NCBI RefSeq assembly: GCF_000204055.1 | Contig: NW_006768793.1 | Coordinates: forward strand, 84,195-148,194 | From: Melampsora larici-populina 98AG31 | Taxonomy: Eukaryota; Basidiomycota; Pucciniomycetes; Pucciniales; Melampsoraceae | Reading direction: 5' to 3' | Length of the DNA: 64,000 bases | Part shown: positions 45,537 through 56,346 of the stretch, piece after piece | Position numbering within the stretch: position 1 is the stretch's first letter | How the letters are laid out: each line of letters opens with the position of its first letter | Position numbers and translations under genes: made by a program | Notes under the pieces: model-generated | What the model saw: only the letters and a program-made list of their open reading frames with translations | What the model was told of the DNA's origin: nothing | Databases searched by the model: none

Positions 45537-48500
45537 CTAGACTTCTTCTTCATTCCACTTGTAAGGCTTGAGTTTCGAAACATGAAAGACGGGGTGGGTC
45601 TTGTCCCCTTCGTCCAGCTGTAGCTCGTAATTACGGCCGTCGTTCATGACCTTCATGATCTTGTAAGGTCCGTCGAAGCGTGCTCTCAGCTTCGCCACCG
45701 TACGTCCTTTTCCTCCCACAACTTGCTGCCTATCATGACTGTCCACTAAGACCCAGTCTCCCTCTGCCAACTGTTGTCCTTCTTTCCTCCTTTTGTTGTA
45801 CTGAAGTGCTTGGTCTACGCGGCTTGCCCAGAGTTTGTCTCTCCAACTTGCCCAGTCCGCCCGTCGTTTCTCGATCCATCGGTGTGCATCACTTTCTTGG
45901 ATCTTCTGGCCTAAGTTCGATGGAAATAGACGAGGTTGTCGGCCGAAAACGAATTGGAAAGGGCTGATACCGATCGAAGCGTTCACAGCTGAGTTGATTG
46001 CGAATTCCACTGCAGGCAATGATTCGAGCCATTTGCTGTGTCGAGAGGAAGCTAGATGACGCAGTATCTGACCGAGTGTTTTGTTAGAACGTTCACTACG
46101 ACCGTCCGTTTGAGGATGGTAGGACGTAGATAACTTGACTTTGACGTTGAGACGTTCATTCAGGTGTTGCCAAAACCGTGAAACCCACGTTTTGTCCCGG
46201 TCACCGATCATCGAGGACGGTGCCCCAAAGATTGATAACCATGACGTAAACATTCGGCGTGCAGTCTTTTCAGCTGAGTCCTTCTGTGATACCGGGATTA
46301 AACGGACAAACCCCGATAGGCGGCACGTGCACGATAGCACCATGTCGTAGCCATTTACTTTAGGGAATGGTCCTACAAAGTCCAAACTGATGTGTTCTAA
46401 TGGAGCATGCGGAACTTCGTTGGTTTGGAGGCGTCCTGAGACCAGAGTTGTTCGTGCTTTGTTGCGTTGACAACTGTCGCAGCTGGAAATGAAAGTTTTC
46501 ACGTCAGACGTCATCCCTCCCCAAAAGAACTCCTTGCGTAGCTGCTCAACAGTCTTGAGTATCCCGAGATGGCCTAGTGTCGCGTGCACCCGAGAGATCA
46601 GATCTTGTTTCAGTTGTTTGATATCTGGAATCACCAGGCGGCCTTCAATGTACATGAGCTCATCAACTTTTAAGCTATCCTCCCGTAGTGGTAGCGTCAT
46701 CGAAAGTTTGGAACAGAAGGGATCAGTTTTGTAACCCTGAACTATTGCTTCCCGCGTTATGTCATCGAGTTCAGCCTTGATTTCCACCGCGGCCACCTCT
46801 TCTCTTCTTGATAGCGCATCGGCGACTGAGTTGTCGTTGCCCTTGAGGTATTTGAAGTCTAAATCAAAGTCCGCGAGTGTTTCGAGCCATCTTGCTTGCC
46901 TTCTGCTCAAGTTCCGTTGCTTCAGAATATGAACCAAGCTATGATGGTCGGACATGACATTAATTTTTAATCCTAATAACAACAGTTTCCACTTTTGCAG
47001 AGCATTGATTACTGCTAATAGCTCCTGCTCGTGTACCGGGTAGTTGCGTTCTGCAGGTGACATGGTACGACTTTCGTAAGCAATTGGTAAAGATGTGTCC
47101 CAATTCTTGCCCTGAAACAGAGCCGCGCCAAGGCCATATCCACTTGCATCCGAGAACAACCACAAGGGATCCTCTGAGTCGTAATCAATTTTCTTCAGTA
47201 CTGGCAGAGTTGTTATCAGCCTCTTGATGTTTTCAAAAGCCGTTTCTTCAGCCGCCCCCCACCGGTAATCCGAAGGCTTCTTCCTGGAACTCGTCAACGG
47301 TGCAAGTTTAGCGACATATTGACCTAGACCGTCTACAAATTTTTTCAGCCATTGTACCGTACCCAAGAAGGAGTTCAACCCTTTAGCAGATTTAGGACTT
47401 TTCCAAGAAGTGATCTTGTTGACTTGGATTGGATCCGGCGTGATGCCATCCTCACTAATTTCATGTCCCAGAAAGGATATCTTGCGCCTAAAAAGTTTGC
47501 TCTTCCTTGATGAACAGTACAAATTGGCTTGCTTCAGGCGTGTTAAAACTTCTCTCAAATGTTTCTCATGCTCCTCTACTGAATCTGAAAAAATCACTAT
47601 ATCATCTATATAAACTACACATATCCTCCCAATCAAGTCTCCCAAAGCTTCTTCACAACGCGCCTGATGTGTTGCGGGGGCATTGCATAACCCCATGGGC
47701 ATAACAACCCACTCGTACATCCCCCATGGTGTCTTCACGGCTGTGAGAGGTATGTCTTCCTCTCTCATACGAGTTTGGAAAAAACTGTTGATTTGATCAA
47801 CAACGGAGAACACCTTTCCCGTAGCCACGAGACGAACCGCTTCATCCGGATTAGGTAAAGGGGACCGATCTTTTACAGTGACCTTGTTCAGTTCTCGGTA
47901 GTCACATACCCAACGAGGTTCTGCCGTAGGATCCTTCTTCGGGATAATGAGAGATGGAGATCCATATTGGCTTGACGAACGACGGATCCGTCCTGCTTTC
48001 AAGTGTTGGTCAATCAGTTTGCGCCAAGCATCACGGTGTCTCAAGGGGTAACCGTATTGTTTGCCATTGATCGTAGCGTTTGGGTCAGTCAAAACAATCT
48101 TATGCCGCACCCTTGAGGACTTATTTTGTTCTGAGGGAGGGAAAAAATCTTCCTCCCCTTCCGCAACAGCGGGCAATTCATCAGGAAATAAACACTTGAA
48201 CTCTTCGAACATAGCAAGTTCTTTTTCAGACATTGCTCGGGCACCTTCAATCTTCTTCACGTTCTCTACCACACACGCTAACAACTCTTCCTTTGGAAAC
48301 TCATCAAGGTCTTTCTTAGTAATCACTCTCAATCCTTTAAGTTTCATTTCATTTGATTTCTTGAAATCCTGATCATGGAGTATTAAGCCACTCTTGGTAT
48401 GAATGATACAACGTCTATGTACTGAAATATCAATCTTATGTAACTTCAGAAATGGTGTACCGCATATCATGTCGTATCCACCACTGAGATTTGCCACCTT

Positions 48501-50846
48501 GAAGAAGTTCGCACCAAATCGAATAGCCGGCTCCTTCGAATCCACGTTGGCAAAAGCAAAATGAGTAAGCTGTTTCACCGGCCCTTCTGATTCAAGAGCT
48601 AAACCCACAGTCACGGGTTGAACCAGAGGCCTTCGTGGTATTCGAGCCTTCTTCACTAGGTGTTCGTCCATTAGATTGGTTTCGCAGGCTGAATCAAATA
48701 AAGCCCGGATAGGTAAGCCATTGCAAACAAGCTCAATGATGATTGAGGGCTCTCTGTTACCAGGGACGCACCTCTCTTGTTTGTCCTCCTCCAAACATGC
48801 CACTAACACCCTGTCTGCCTCAGCGTAGCGTTCCAGTTCAGCTTTGGTGAGTTCTGGCATTTCAGTGATAGCTGCGACTCGAGTTGTTGGTGTTAGGTTG
48901 TTAGTCGGACGGCCTGCTGGTCTCTGAGTGGTCGATCCAGGTGCCGCTCGAGAATCAATGCGAGAAGGTCTAGGTCCAGCGTTAAACTGATCCGGTGGTG
49001 GTACGCTGATGAAGGTGTTTGAGAATTCGCTGCAGTTGACGTTGTTACATTTCTTTTTACACATCGTACATAATCCTAAGTGCTTCATCCACTGCTTGTA
49101 ACGCCAAGCGTTATCCGCACGCTCTTCAGGACTCTTGATTGATACTCGTGATCCGTTGCCAGTGTTGTTTGATGGAGTGTTTGGCGATTGGGCTGTCAGA
49201 AAAGGATTCGTGGTTGAGCTTCGGATTCGTCCTTCTTTCACCTGTCCTCCATCAACTAACACCCTCCAGACTGCTTTGGCTTGCGAAATAAAACTGATCA
49301 TGTTGAAGGGGTCGACCATCAAGAGCCTGTCTTTGCGAACCGTGCTGTCGAAGATTGCTGGAGTTCCCCAACAAATGTATTGAGCTAGTTCTTTCTGAGT
49401 GATCCGTGTAAAGCGAGAGATGGTTCGATGGAGTCCTTGTGCGCGTTCGATGAAGTTGTCAAATGTTTCACCCGGTTTGATTTGTAACTTCCTTAATTGT
49501 TGTTCAATTTCAGCTACCCAGTCTTCCGGTAAGGTTCCTTGAGCAAATAAATCCATGACCTCTTTCCATGCCTTGCCTTCCAACTCGGGTTTTGCAGACT
49601 GATACCATGCTGAAGCTTGAGGATCGATCAATAAGGAGCCTAAGAGTTTGAGGCGCTCTTTATCGTTTGACAAGTCTTTGACGTCGAAGTATTGCTCGGT
49701 GAGCCACTGCCAGTGGAACAACTCTGTCGGTTTGCCATACGGTCCTTTGTACTTCGGTACCTCGGCCAAGCGGATTTTACTTGCCGTCACAGTGGTTGAG
49801 GAGTCGTCACTGCCGCTGTCAGAGTGATCACCATTCTGTTCGCGATTGATTTGTGCAGTTGCTGATGGAGGTGGTGGTAAGGCTGGAGATCTGGGTGACA
49901 TCAGAGGTAATGCAACTGGCGGAGCCTCCGGCGGAACCCATCGAACCGCGGGAGTCGATTGCACCCACGGGTAAGTCCACGGTAGAGCAGTCGGTGGCAT
50001 CGGTAGGGTTTGGCCGGACTCCGAATCGTATGCTGGTGGAGCAGTAACTACAGGCACGTTGGGACGTGATGCGAAGTTGATCGTCGGGGGACGTTCCTGA
50101 TCGAACGACACGTGAGTTCGCTGGACTACAACCGGAGAGGGCGAGACTGGTCCATTCTCCATGTACTGAGCAAATGGGTTGTTGGATTTCGAAGACTGCA
50201 GACTTTGGTCTTCGACTTGTCCCCGTTTTTCTCGACGCTCTTGAGTTAAGTCTTGCACTAAGGTTTCTAGGGCGTCGATTCGGTCGCATCGTCGCTCCAA
50301 GACTTCGTTACGGTCCATCATTTCCTGTAGCTGTTGTTTCAGGAAATCAATGTGATCTTTATCCGAGATTTTGGCCATTGACGTCTTGCCTTTCCCACCA
50401 GAGGTTGACGGTTCCGCCATGATACTTTCAATCCGTGCTTGTGGCGTGAATACGAAAGCGCCTGGCGGTCTAGGAGTGGCGATATTGTCAAAGAATTTCT
50501 GTGGTGTAGTTCTATTTCCAAGTAACCGGTTGAAAAAAAGTTGTACGATTTCTTTATCACTTGTTCGAGTCCAGTCTTCGTATTGGTCTGGTAAGTCTCG
50601 CACAGGCGTCGTTGGTGACTGTCGATCACTGCTATTCGCAATGGAGATCAGTGGTCGGCTAGCAGCTAGTTCACAATACTCGGAAGCTGGTGTTTCCGGC
50701 ACTTCCGGTTGCCAGTTGTAACGCGGCGGATTCGGAGCTGGAGGGCTAGTAGGTGGTGATTCGACGTTTCTCTTCGTACGAGGACGGCGAAGGAAAGCTT
50801 CAGGATTGTCGGAGTAGTTGTCAGGGAGATTACGTCGATCGGACAT
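45537..50846 (-). CDS. Ty3/gypsy Gag-Pol polyprotein, 1769 aa, intact
   Basis: One open frame. Residues 1-550 are Gag (Pro/Ser-rich, then WQWLTEQYFDVKD...WYQSAKPELEG capsid-like). Near 590 there is a Cys cluster (CTMCKKKCNNVNC) in place of a CCHC knuckle. The protease near 715 reads LFDSACETN (DSA instead of the usual DSG or DTG). RT (about 915-1110) has WVCDYRELNK, FSVVDQINSFFQ and the active site VVYIDDIVIF. RNase H (about 1190-1310) has LFSDASGYGLGAALF, HEQELLAV and ADALSRR. Integrase (about 1410-1690) has the HHCC finger (HATLGH...CDSCQ) and the Asp/Asp/Glu motifs SLDFVGPF, GDRDKTW and GRSERSNKT. It ends with a GPY/F module (RFDGPYKI, HPVFHVSKLKPY) and has no chromodomain. Confidence 0.95.
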   Translation of the reverse strand: MSDRRNLPDNYSDNPEAFLRRPRTKRNVESPPTSPPAPNPPRYNWQPEVPETPASEYCELAASRPLISIANSSDRQSPTTPVRDLPDQYEDWTRTSDKEIVQLFFNRLLGNRTTPQKFFDNIATPRPPGAFVFTPQARIESIMAEPSTSGGKGKTSMAKISDKDHIDFLKQQLQEMMDRNEVLERRCDRIDALETLVQDLTQERREKRGQVEDQSLQSSKSNNPFAQYMENGPVSPSPVVVQRTHVSFDQERPPTINFASRPNVPVVTAPPAYDSESGQTLPMPPTALPWTYPWVQSTPAVRWVPPEAPPVALPLMSPRSPALPPPPSATAQINREQNGDHSDSGSDDSSTTVTASKIRLAEVPKYKGPYGKPTELFHWQWLTEQYFDVKDLSNDKERLKLLGSLLIDPQASAWYQSAKPELEGKAWKEVMDLFAQGTLPEDWVAEIEQQLRKLQIKPGETFDNFIERAQGLHRTISRFTRITQKELAQYICWGTPAIFDSTVRKDRLLMVDPFNMISFISQAKAVWRVLVDGGQVKEGRIRSSTTNPFLTAQSPNTPSNNTGNGSRVSIKSPEERADNAWRYKQWMKHLGLCTMCKKKCNNVNCSEFSNTFISVPPPDQFNAGPRPSRIDSRAAPGSTTQRPAGRPTNNLTPTTRVAAITEMPELTKAELERYAEADRVLVACLEEDKQERCVPGNREPSIIIELVCNGLPIRALFDSACETNLMDEHLVKKARIPRRPLVQPVTVGLALESEGPVKQLTHFAFANVDSKEPAIRFGANFFKVANLSGGYDMICGTPFLKLHKIDISVHRRCIIHTKSGLILHDQDFKKSNEMKLKGLRVITKKDLDEFPKEELLACVVENVKKIEGARAMSEKELAMFEEFKCLFPDELPAVAEGEEDFFPPSEQNKSSRVRHKIVLTDPNATINGKQYGYPLRHRDAWRKLIDQHLKAGRIRRSSSQYGSPSLIIPKKDPTAEPRWVCDYRELNKVTVKDRSPLPNPDEAVRLVATGKVFSVVDQINSFFQTRMREEDIPLTAVKTPWGMYEWVVMPMGLCNAPATHQARCEEALGDLIGRICVVYIDDIVIFSDSVEEHEKHLREVLTRLKQANLYCSSRKSKLFRRKISFLGHEISEDGITPDPIQVNKITSWKSPKSAKGLNSFLGTVQWLKKFVDGLGQYVAKLAPLTSSRKKPSDYRWGAAEETAFENIKRLITTLPVLKKIDYDSEDPLWLFSDASGYGLGAALFQGKNWDTSLPIAYESRTMSPAERNYPVHEQELLAVINALQKWKLLLLGLKINVMSDHHSLVHILKQRNLSRRQARWLETLADFDLDFKYLKGNDNSVADALSRREEVAAVEIKAELDDITREAIVQGYKTDPFCSKLSMTLPLREDSLKVDELMYIEGRLVIPDIKQLKQDLISRVHATLGHLGILKTVEQLRKEFFWGGMTSDVKTFISSCDSCQRNKARTTLVSGRLQTNEVPHAPLEHISLDFVGPFPKVNGYDMVLSCTCRLSGFVRLIPVSQKDSAEKTARRMFTSWLSIFGAPSSMIGDRDKTWVSRFWQHLNERLNVKVKLSTSYHPQTDGRSERSNKTLGQILRHLASSRHSKWLESLPAVEFAINSAVNASIGISPFQFVFGRQPRLFPSNLGQKIQESDAHRWIEKRRADWASWRDKLWASRVDQALQYNKRRKEGQQLAEGDWVLVDSHDRQQVVGGKGRTVAKLRARFDGPYKIMKVMNDGRNYELQLDEGDKTHPVFHVSKLKPYKWNEEEV

Positions 50847-50980
50847 GAACAGATGACAGCACAGGATGTGGGATATCGGCAGCAGAATAAACAGCGGGGT
50901 ATTTTGACTCAGTCGGAGTGCTTATACAGCAGGGAATCGGAGAGTTTTAAGGTTTGAAAGAAAGATATAGGTGAAAAAAG

Positions 50981-51299
50981 TGTAAGGTTCTCGATGGAGA
51001 ACCTTCACTGAGGTATTTGGCACAGCTCGAAAGCACAGGATCACCTATAAAACGTATCTATATGATTCCAAATCTAGCTCCGAGTGGAGAGTCTCCTCTA
51101 ATCAGTAACCGCTAACACAACACAAAACACACAAAAGAGATGAAATAGAGAAAGTAGAAAAGTAACATACCTAGCTCCGAGTGGAGAGTCTCCTAAGGGA
51201 AAAGAGACACTCTGGAGCCAGGGCAACAAAAGAGATATACTATGATCTATAAACCCATAACGCACTGTGTAATCACTACCTGTAAGGCATACCCTTACA
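50981..51299 (-). repeat. gypsy 5' LTR
   Basis: 319 bp, identical to 44729-45047. Flanked by TACCC. Confidence 0.95.
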
Positions 51300-54200
51300 T
51301 ACCCGTGGGTCATCATGAAAGTAAGTAAACAAATCCTTGACTTTTGATGTCCTCTGCCTCTGATCAGAGCTTTTGGGAGCCTCGGAGTCGGACTGTTGAT
51401 CTGTGTTCATGCCATGTGGAACAAAGATCACCTGAAACAATAGCTGAACATTAACATCTCTTTCAAACTGGAAATTGAATGGACATGAAAAACTGACATT
51501 CTGAAGTGCTGCCAAGCGCTTCTTCTTCTTTGGAGGTGCACCCTTTTCACCTTGCTTTTTTTGAGCGGTAGCTGAGTCTGCGTGACCTCCTGAAGAATTT
51601 CTTGCTGGGCGCTTAGATGGTTTAGTGGTTAATAATGTTTGAGTTTCTTTGGGATGGTCTCCCTCTTTCTCGGTGTCCGACTCCGAAGATAATGCAATAG
51701 TAGTACTACTTTTGTCACATTCACCATTTTCCTTGGATTGTGAGCTGATATTGTTAGATTGAGTCAAACTACCAGTCATAATGGCTTGATTGAAAGATAT
51801 AAGATATTGTATGCTACGCGATTAGAAGCTACAATGTAAAATAAAAACCGATATTTACAGGCAAGGGATCGACCGGTGTGGACAACATAAATATGACATT
51901 GAAACAAAAAAAGGCCACACAAGGGGTGGAATCTCATCATCTTCCCCTGGATAGTCCACCATCAGACCTAACCTAAGTCCATTTGAACAAACCACAACTA
52001 ATCGCAATTTTCGGTTCGTTGCGTTGCTGTTTGGTTTCGTTGCTCCCAAACCGAAACGTGTTTTCCGGAAAAAAATTGCGTTTTGGGATAGCTGAAATGA
52101 CTCGGAAGCCGATTTCGATTGCAGTAAATCGCATCGAAATCGCACCGCAACCAAAATTTTGTTGCGGTGCAAAGTGAGTGTTGCTCCCATCAAACTCGAT
52201 GGACGTACTCAACCTTGTCGACCCCCCGGATGTACTTCAATTTAATCTCAAAACAATATACGCCCGATGCCACGGACTGGTGAAGGCAACTCGATCTAGT
52301 CCACAACGTGCGCAAGCATTTGCTAGTGTTGTCACAGCCTTTCGAAATCTTGCGAACACATTGGCATCGGACCCCAATCAGTCCCAACCTCCAGCTCCTA
52401 GCGCAAACAACCCAGCTCCAGGCGCAAACAACTCAGCTCGCGGTGCGAACACCCCAGCTCCCGGTGCGAACAACTCTGCCGATGATGAAGCTGTGACTTA
52501 TATGACACAAGACTCCAACAATGACAAGAATGAATCTACACCAAGTTTTTGAGATGGTGCTGCAAATCGGTTGGTTCCTGATGTTCCCACCCAATGGAAT
52601 TCATCTTATTACATGTTTCACAGGCTCCTCTGTTTACGTCAAGCTTGCGATGAATTCTGCAAGGGCCGAGATTTTCAAAAATTTGCTCTTGTACCTGCTG
52701 AGTGGGAATATGTACAACAGATGTGCGATTTCTTAGAACCGCTCAATGCAGCAACAGAGATGCTTTGTCGATCGAAGTTTCCAACGATGCTGCAGGTGGT
52801 GCCTATGTACATATCGCTTATTAAGAAACTCAAATCGGTCAGTATCTTTTTATCATCATCACTTACCCTATTGACTTTCCTAACAAGATGTCCAAGATTG
52901 ATCATTCAGGTGACTTCAAGATACGATCACGATCAATTGATTCCTGCGTCAAAGAAAATGATTGCAAAACTTGAAGAATACTTCAAGAAAGTCATTTCGA
53001 AACCAGGCCCGATCTGTGCCACTATTCTCGATCCACGCCTCAAATTTCACTACTTTGAAGTAAGTCAACAATCTCATAGCAATTCAACTATGTACTGATC
53101 ATGTTTGGATAACTTTAAAAATAGGAGCAAGAGTTTATGCTTGGTGATTACGACCTATTCTTGCCAAACATAAGACACATGTTTGAGGTTGAAGCGAGGA
53201 AATATGAGATTGTTACACCTGATGTTCAAGAGAACTCAAACAGAAAACCCGCCACCTCTTCAACTGCTCATTACTTCGAAGACGACATCTACGGCGAGCG
53301 ACACAACCATCACAATCAAACCATCGGTAGTGAGATCAGTCGATTCTTGTCCGAGCTAACCAAACCGCGAGAAACGGACGTCTTGGCCTTTTGGAAATCA
53401 CGCCAAGACATCTATCCTGCGCTGGCTAAGATGGCTATGTCCTTTCTAGCCATCCCAGCAACCAGCGCTCCGTCCGAGGGGTTTTTTAGCAAGACTAAGA
53501 ACATCCTAGGCCCCCAGCGTGCTTCTTTGTCCTCTCTGAGCGTGGAGGTACTTTTGTGTCTCAAAGACTGGTACTGTTTGTTTGGTGCTTTATTTATTGT
53601 TGATCCCGAGTTGGAACACATCCTTTCCAGCAACATCTAGTTTTTTATTTCTCTTTTTATCTTACAAAATTTGCTTGTTTCCTTCCCACATCTGCTGGTA
53701 TCTACAATACAAGTTCAACTAGATAGATCATGATTTGCACTCCCTGAAAAGCAATTCCCCGTTGGGGACCCCGGCAAGACGCTGGTTTTCCAAAACCCTC
53801 GCCCGAACCCCGCCCCGCGGGGATCCCCGAATATTGGGAATCTCAAAAGCTCTGCCCGAACCCCTAACCGATTGGGGTCCCCGTCGAGGTCCCCAATCGG
53901 GATCAGCTTCGGGGCTCGGGCTGAAAACAACCTATGACCGACAGGTATCTTGTTTTGTCAATCTCCTCTTCATCTTCACTCGGTGACGTAGGTAAGCTGG
54001 ATGCGTTGAGTGGCGTGCTTGATTTTCCCGGTGTCTCCAAGAATTCGTTAATCACCTTATTCGTCAGTCCAGCTTGAGACAGTTCAAAACTTCCATCTCC
54101 AATCTCTTAACATCCATACCCACAATGCAATCCAGTGTTTCTGACCATCTAATCTTCAAATCTTTAGTTAAAGCTTCAGCCAACTCCCTTAACAATTCTA

Positions 54201-56346
54201 CTCTACTTCCTGTCACTACCCCATCATCCACGTGTACCCAAATAATGCAGATCTCCGCTCCCCTCTTACAAACATAAAGTGACTGATCAAATTGACTAGG
54301 TTTAAATCCAAGCTTGATCAAAATCTTCTCAATATGCTTCCACCAACATCTTCCTCCCTGCTTTGTTCCGTATAACGCCTTAACTGCCTCCAGAATCTTG
54401 CCTGCTTTCCTAGCTGCTTCCATACACCCCGGCGGTAACCTGAAATAGAGCTTGCTGGTGATATCACTGTGCAAATACGCCACAGTCACGTCAAAAGAAT
54501 GCACAACCCACCCCATCCTCACTGCTAAGATTAAAATGAAACGGAGAGATGCCATGCATGCTGTTGGGGCAAACATTTTGTTGTAGTCGATGCCTTCAAC
54601 TTGAGAGAAACCTTGAGCTACTAGTTGAGCCTTGAATTTGATCAGGGTACCGTCTTCCGCTAGCTGCTTATGCTTGAAAACCCACTTCAGGCCAATAGTG
54701 TTGACGTTTGCCGGGCAGTCAATGACCTTCCAGACACCCTTCTCCTCCATCGCCTTCAGTTCCACATCAATTGCTGCCTTCCATTCCTTAGCGTATTCAT
54801 CTTTCATTGCGGCAGTGTAAGATAGTGGTTCCTTCAAACCGGCCGATAGATTCACAGCATTAATGATGTATTCAACTTGAGCATCTTCATCGTGTACAGT
54901 CAGTTCATCTTTGAAATCGCCGAGTTGTGATGCATTCACAATGAAATCAAGCTTGCCCTTTTGGGGTGGTATGTTGAGTAGTTTGTTTAAAGAATTGGAA
55001 GTGGTGGGTTCATTCGGAGAGGACAACGACAAAGGATGTACGAATTTATCTTCGTAAGGGAATACAGCAATACCTGTCTTTAAAAGAACTTTCAAACCGG
55101 TGTCGTAGAAGATCCAGCCTTTTCCTCCATCAAGATAACCGCTCATGACACATTTCCTGCCTCTGTCGTCAAGCTTTCCACTGCGTTGTGTGTCATGGCG
55201 ATGTACAAAAGCGGTAGATCCAAACGTTCTAATAATGTCCAGCTGAGGTTTTCTGCCGTAGAAGATTTCGAAAGGTGTTTTGTTTCCCGTCAGCAAGTTA
55301 GGTAAGCGGTTGTGTAAATAGCATGCAGCTACATACGCAAAACACCAGAATGATTGCGGTAGATGCAAAGCCGCCAGCATTGTCCTACCCATATCACTAA
55401 TGGTTCTGTTGAGTTGTTCCGCAACGCCGTTTTGTTCAGGTTCATAAGGGTTGGAATGCTTGTGAAAGATACCTTTAGACTTCAGCCAGGAGTTGAAAGT
55501 TGTCTTGATATATTCTCCACCACCGTCTGTTCTCACATGCTTGACTTTGAATCCCGTCTCCCATTCCCATTTGTTGATGACGCGGGTAAAGGTATCAGGA
55601 ACTTCTGACTTGTTCTTGATAATGACAATCTCCGAGAATGTCGATGCTACGTCTCTGAAAGTTACGGTGAATCGATTCCCGTTGACGTCTTTGGGGAACG
55701 GACCCATCACGTCCGACACGATTACATTCAAGAGTCCATGTTCTCTCCCAGATCGTCTGAGCTTACGATGTCTTGTGCTCTTGCATATTAGGCAGTCTTC
55801 GCAAGTGAAAGCAGTCAAAGGAATGGAGTCGGGCAAACCTAAGCCCAGTTGTCCAGCGCACAGCTTACATATACGTTTCATGTCAACATGACCAAAACGG
55901 CAATGCCACAGGAACACTAAATTTGTATCCTGCTGGCTGCTCATGACGTTCACGCGACCGACTCTCTCAGGCATCTTCTCAGTGATAACATGTGGTTTAT
56001 TTGCATGTATGACCCAGCGACGATTACAATAAGAAGCAGTGAATGAAGTTCCATCCCTCATCCTCATGATAACATCATTCCCCCAAAACCAAAACTTTGC
56101 GCCGTTCTCCACCAGGGCAGCTTGCAATATGAGGGTACCAGTTGCTTGAGGACTGTAATAAACGTTGGTGATGATGAAATCTGATCCGTCTGATGCTTTC
56201 ACTCGGAGGTTTCCTTTCCCTATGATAAAAGTGTTATCACCTTGAGCTGCTGTTTTCAAGCGGATGGGGGTGGGAAGCACAGAGTAGTTCAGAAGAAGAT
56301 GCAAAGCGTTGCTCATGACATGGTGCGTGGCTCCGCTATCTAACAA

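Larger units (their letters stand above)
44729..51299 (-). mobile_element. full-length Ty3/gypsy retrotransposon inserted in hAT-2
   Basis: Two 319-bp LTRs (44729-45047 and 50981-51299) read identical by eye, start T-G and end C-A. TSD TACCC is at 44724-44728 and 51300-51304. A polypurine tract (GAGGGGGAGGG on the minus strand) lies at 45048-45060 just before the 3' LTR. No convincing tRNA-type primer site follows the 5' LTR. The 6571-bp element has a single uninterrupted polyprotein, so it is the youngest member of the nest and potentially active. Confidence 0.96.
42028..51779 (-). pseudogene. hAT-2 transposase, split by the gypsy insertion
   Basis: Exon 1 is 51498-51779 (94 codons, lysine-rich tail KKKKR). 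Exon 2 is 51300-51431 plus 44694-44723, interrupted by gypsy within DDPRV|VKEK. Exon 3 starts at 44620 with a BED finger (CKWC...HYNLQTHQ), followed by HDGWTTKGSRYAF. Further exons to 42028 carry TTDSAASN, the RCFCHKLALVV CxxH site, and the C-terminal dimer region SCACERTFSAAGR with the catalytic Glu. I did not resolve every junction between 42300 and 43950. Apart from the insertion the gene may be nearly intact. Confidence 0.82.
41674..52183 (-). mobile_element. hAT-2 DNA transposon inserted in hAT-1, split by a gypsy element
   Basis: The inverted ends read CAACACTCATTTCGCAAC at the left and the complement of CAACACTCACTTTGCACC at the right, counting from the C at 41673. The direct flank repeat is CTCCCAT at 41666-41672 and 52184-52190, followed by host C. 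Subterminal zones at 41674-41880 and 51985-52183 are dense in TTTCGCAACGAAA-like words. Excluding gypsy, hAT-2 is about 3.9 kb with one transposase gene on the minus strand. Confidence 0.9.
40576..53640 (+). pseudogene. hAT-1 transposase, decayed and split
   Basis: Coding pieces: 40576-40923, 40989-41343, about 41424-41475, 41481-41666 and, beyond hAT-2, 52191-52838, 52912-53059 and 53125-53640. There is a BED-type zinc finger (CNVIMPDGSTC...HLESKHG), catalytic Asp regions TQDAWTSP and MTADNVGTN, the CxxH motif GCVAHVINLA, DVPTQWNSSYYM, and the hAT C-terminal dimer region (LAFWKSRQDIYPALAKMAMSFLAIPATSAPSE split over the exon; Glu in SAPSEG). In-frame TGA codons at 41528-41530 and 52550-52552 break it. 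The frame continues exactly across hAT-2 (GELPS|NSMD). Confidence 0.85.
40036..53924 (+). mobile_element. hAT-1 DNA transposon inserted in copia, split by hAT-2
   Basis: The ends are TCAGCCTGAGCCCCGA and the complement TCAGCCCGAGCCCCGA (15 of 16 match). The 8-bp target duplication AAACAACC is at 40028-40035 and 53925-53932, the hAT hallmark. The subterminal zones (40036-40190, 53755-53924) are made of repeated CCCGGACCCCG/GGGGTCCCC words. Apart from hAT-2 it is about 3.4 kb and carries one decayed transposase on the plus strand. Confidence 0.92.
38575..56346 (-). pseudogene. copia pol (protease, integrase, reverse transcriptase, RNase H), interrupted
   Basis: The right part, 54064-56346, has protease LDSGATHHVMS, the GAG-pre-integrase zinc site (HCRFGH...CEDCLIC), integrase Asp/Asp/Glu (VSDVMGPF, VRTDGGGEY, QNGVAEQLNR) and reverse transcriptase up to WVHVDDGV. 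The left part, 38575-40035, has the RT end (LAVATRPDLTYATNFLACF) and RNase H (YVDANWGGEYS, HAEYMAL, LFCDNTSAI, KADIFTKAL). A one-base frameshift lies near 54064-54080. The reading frame resumes exactly across hAT-1 (IGC|LNYL) and across the CACTA MITE (LHTY|VDANW). Confidence 0.9.
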
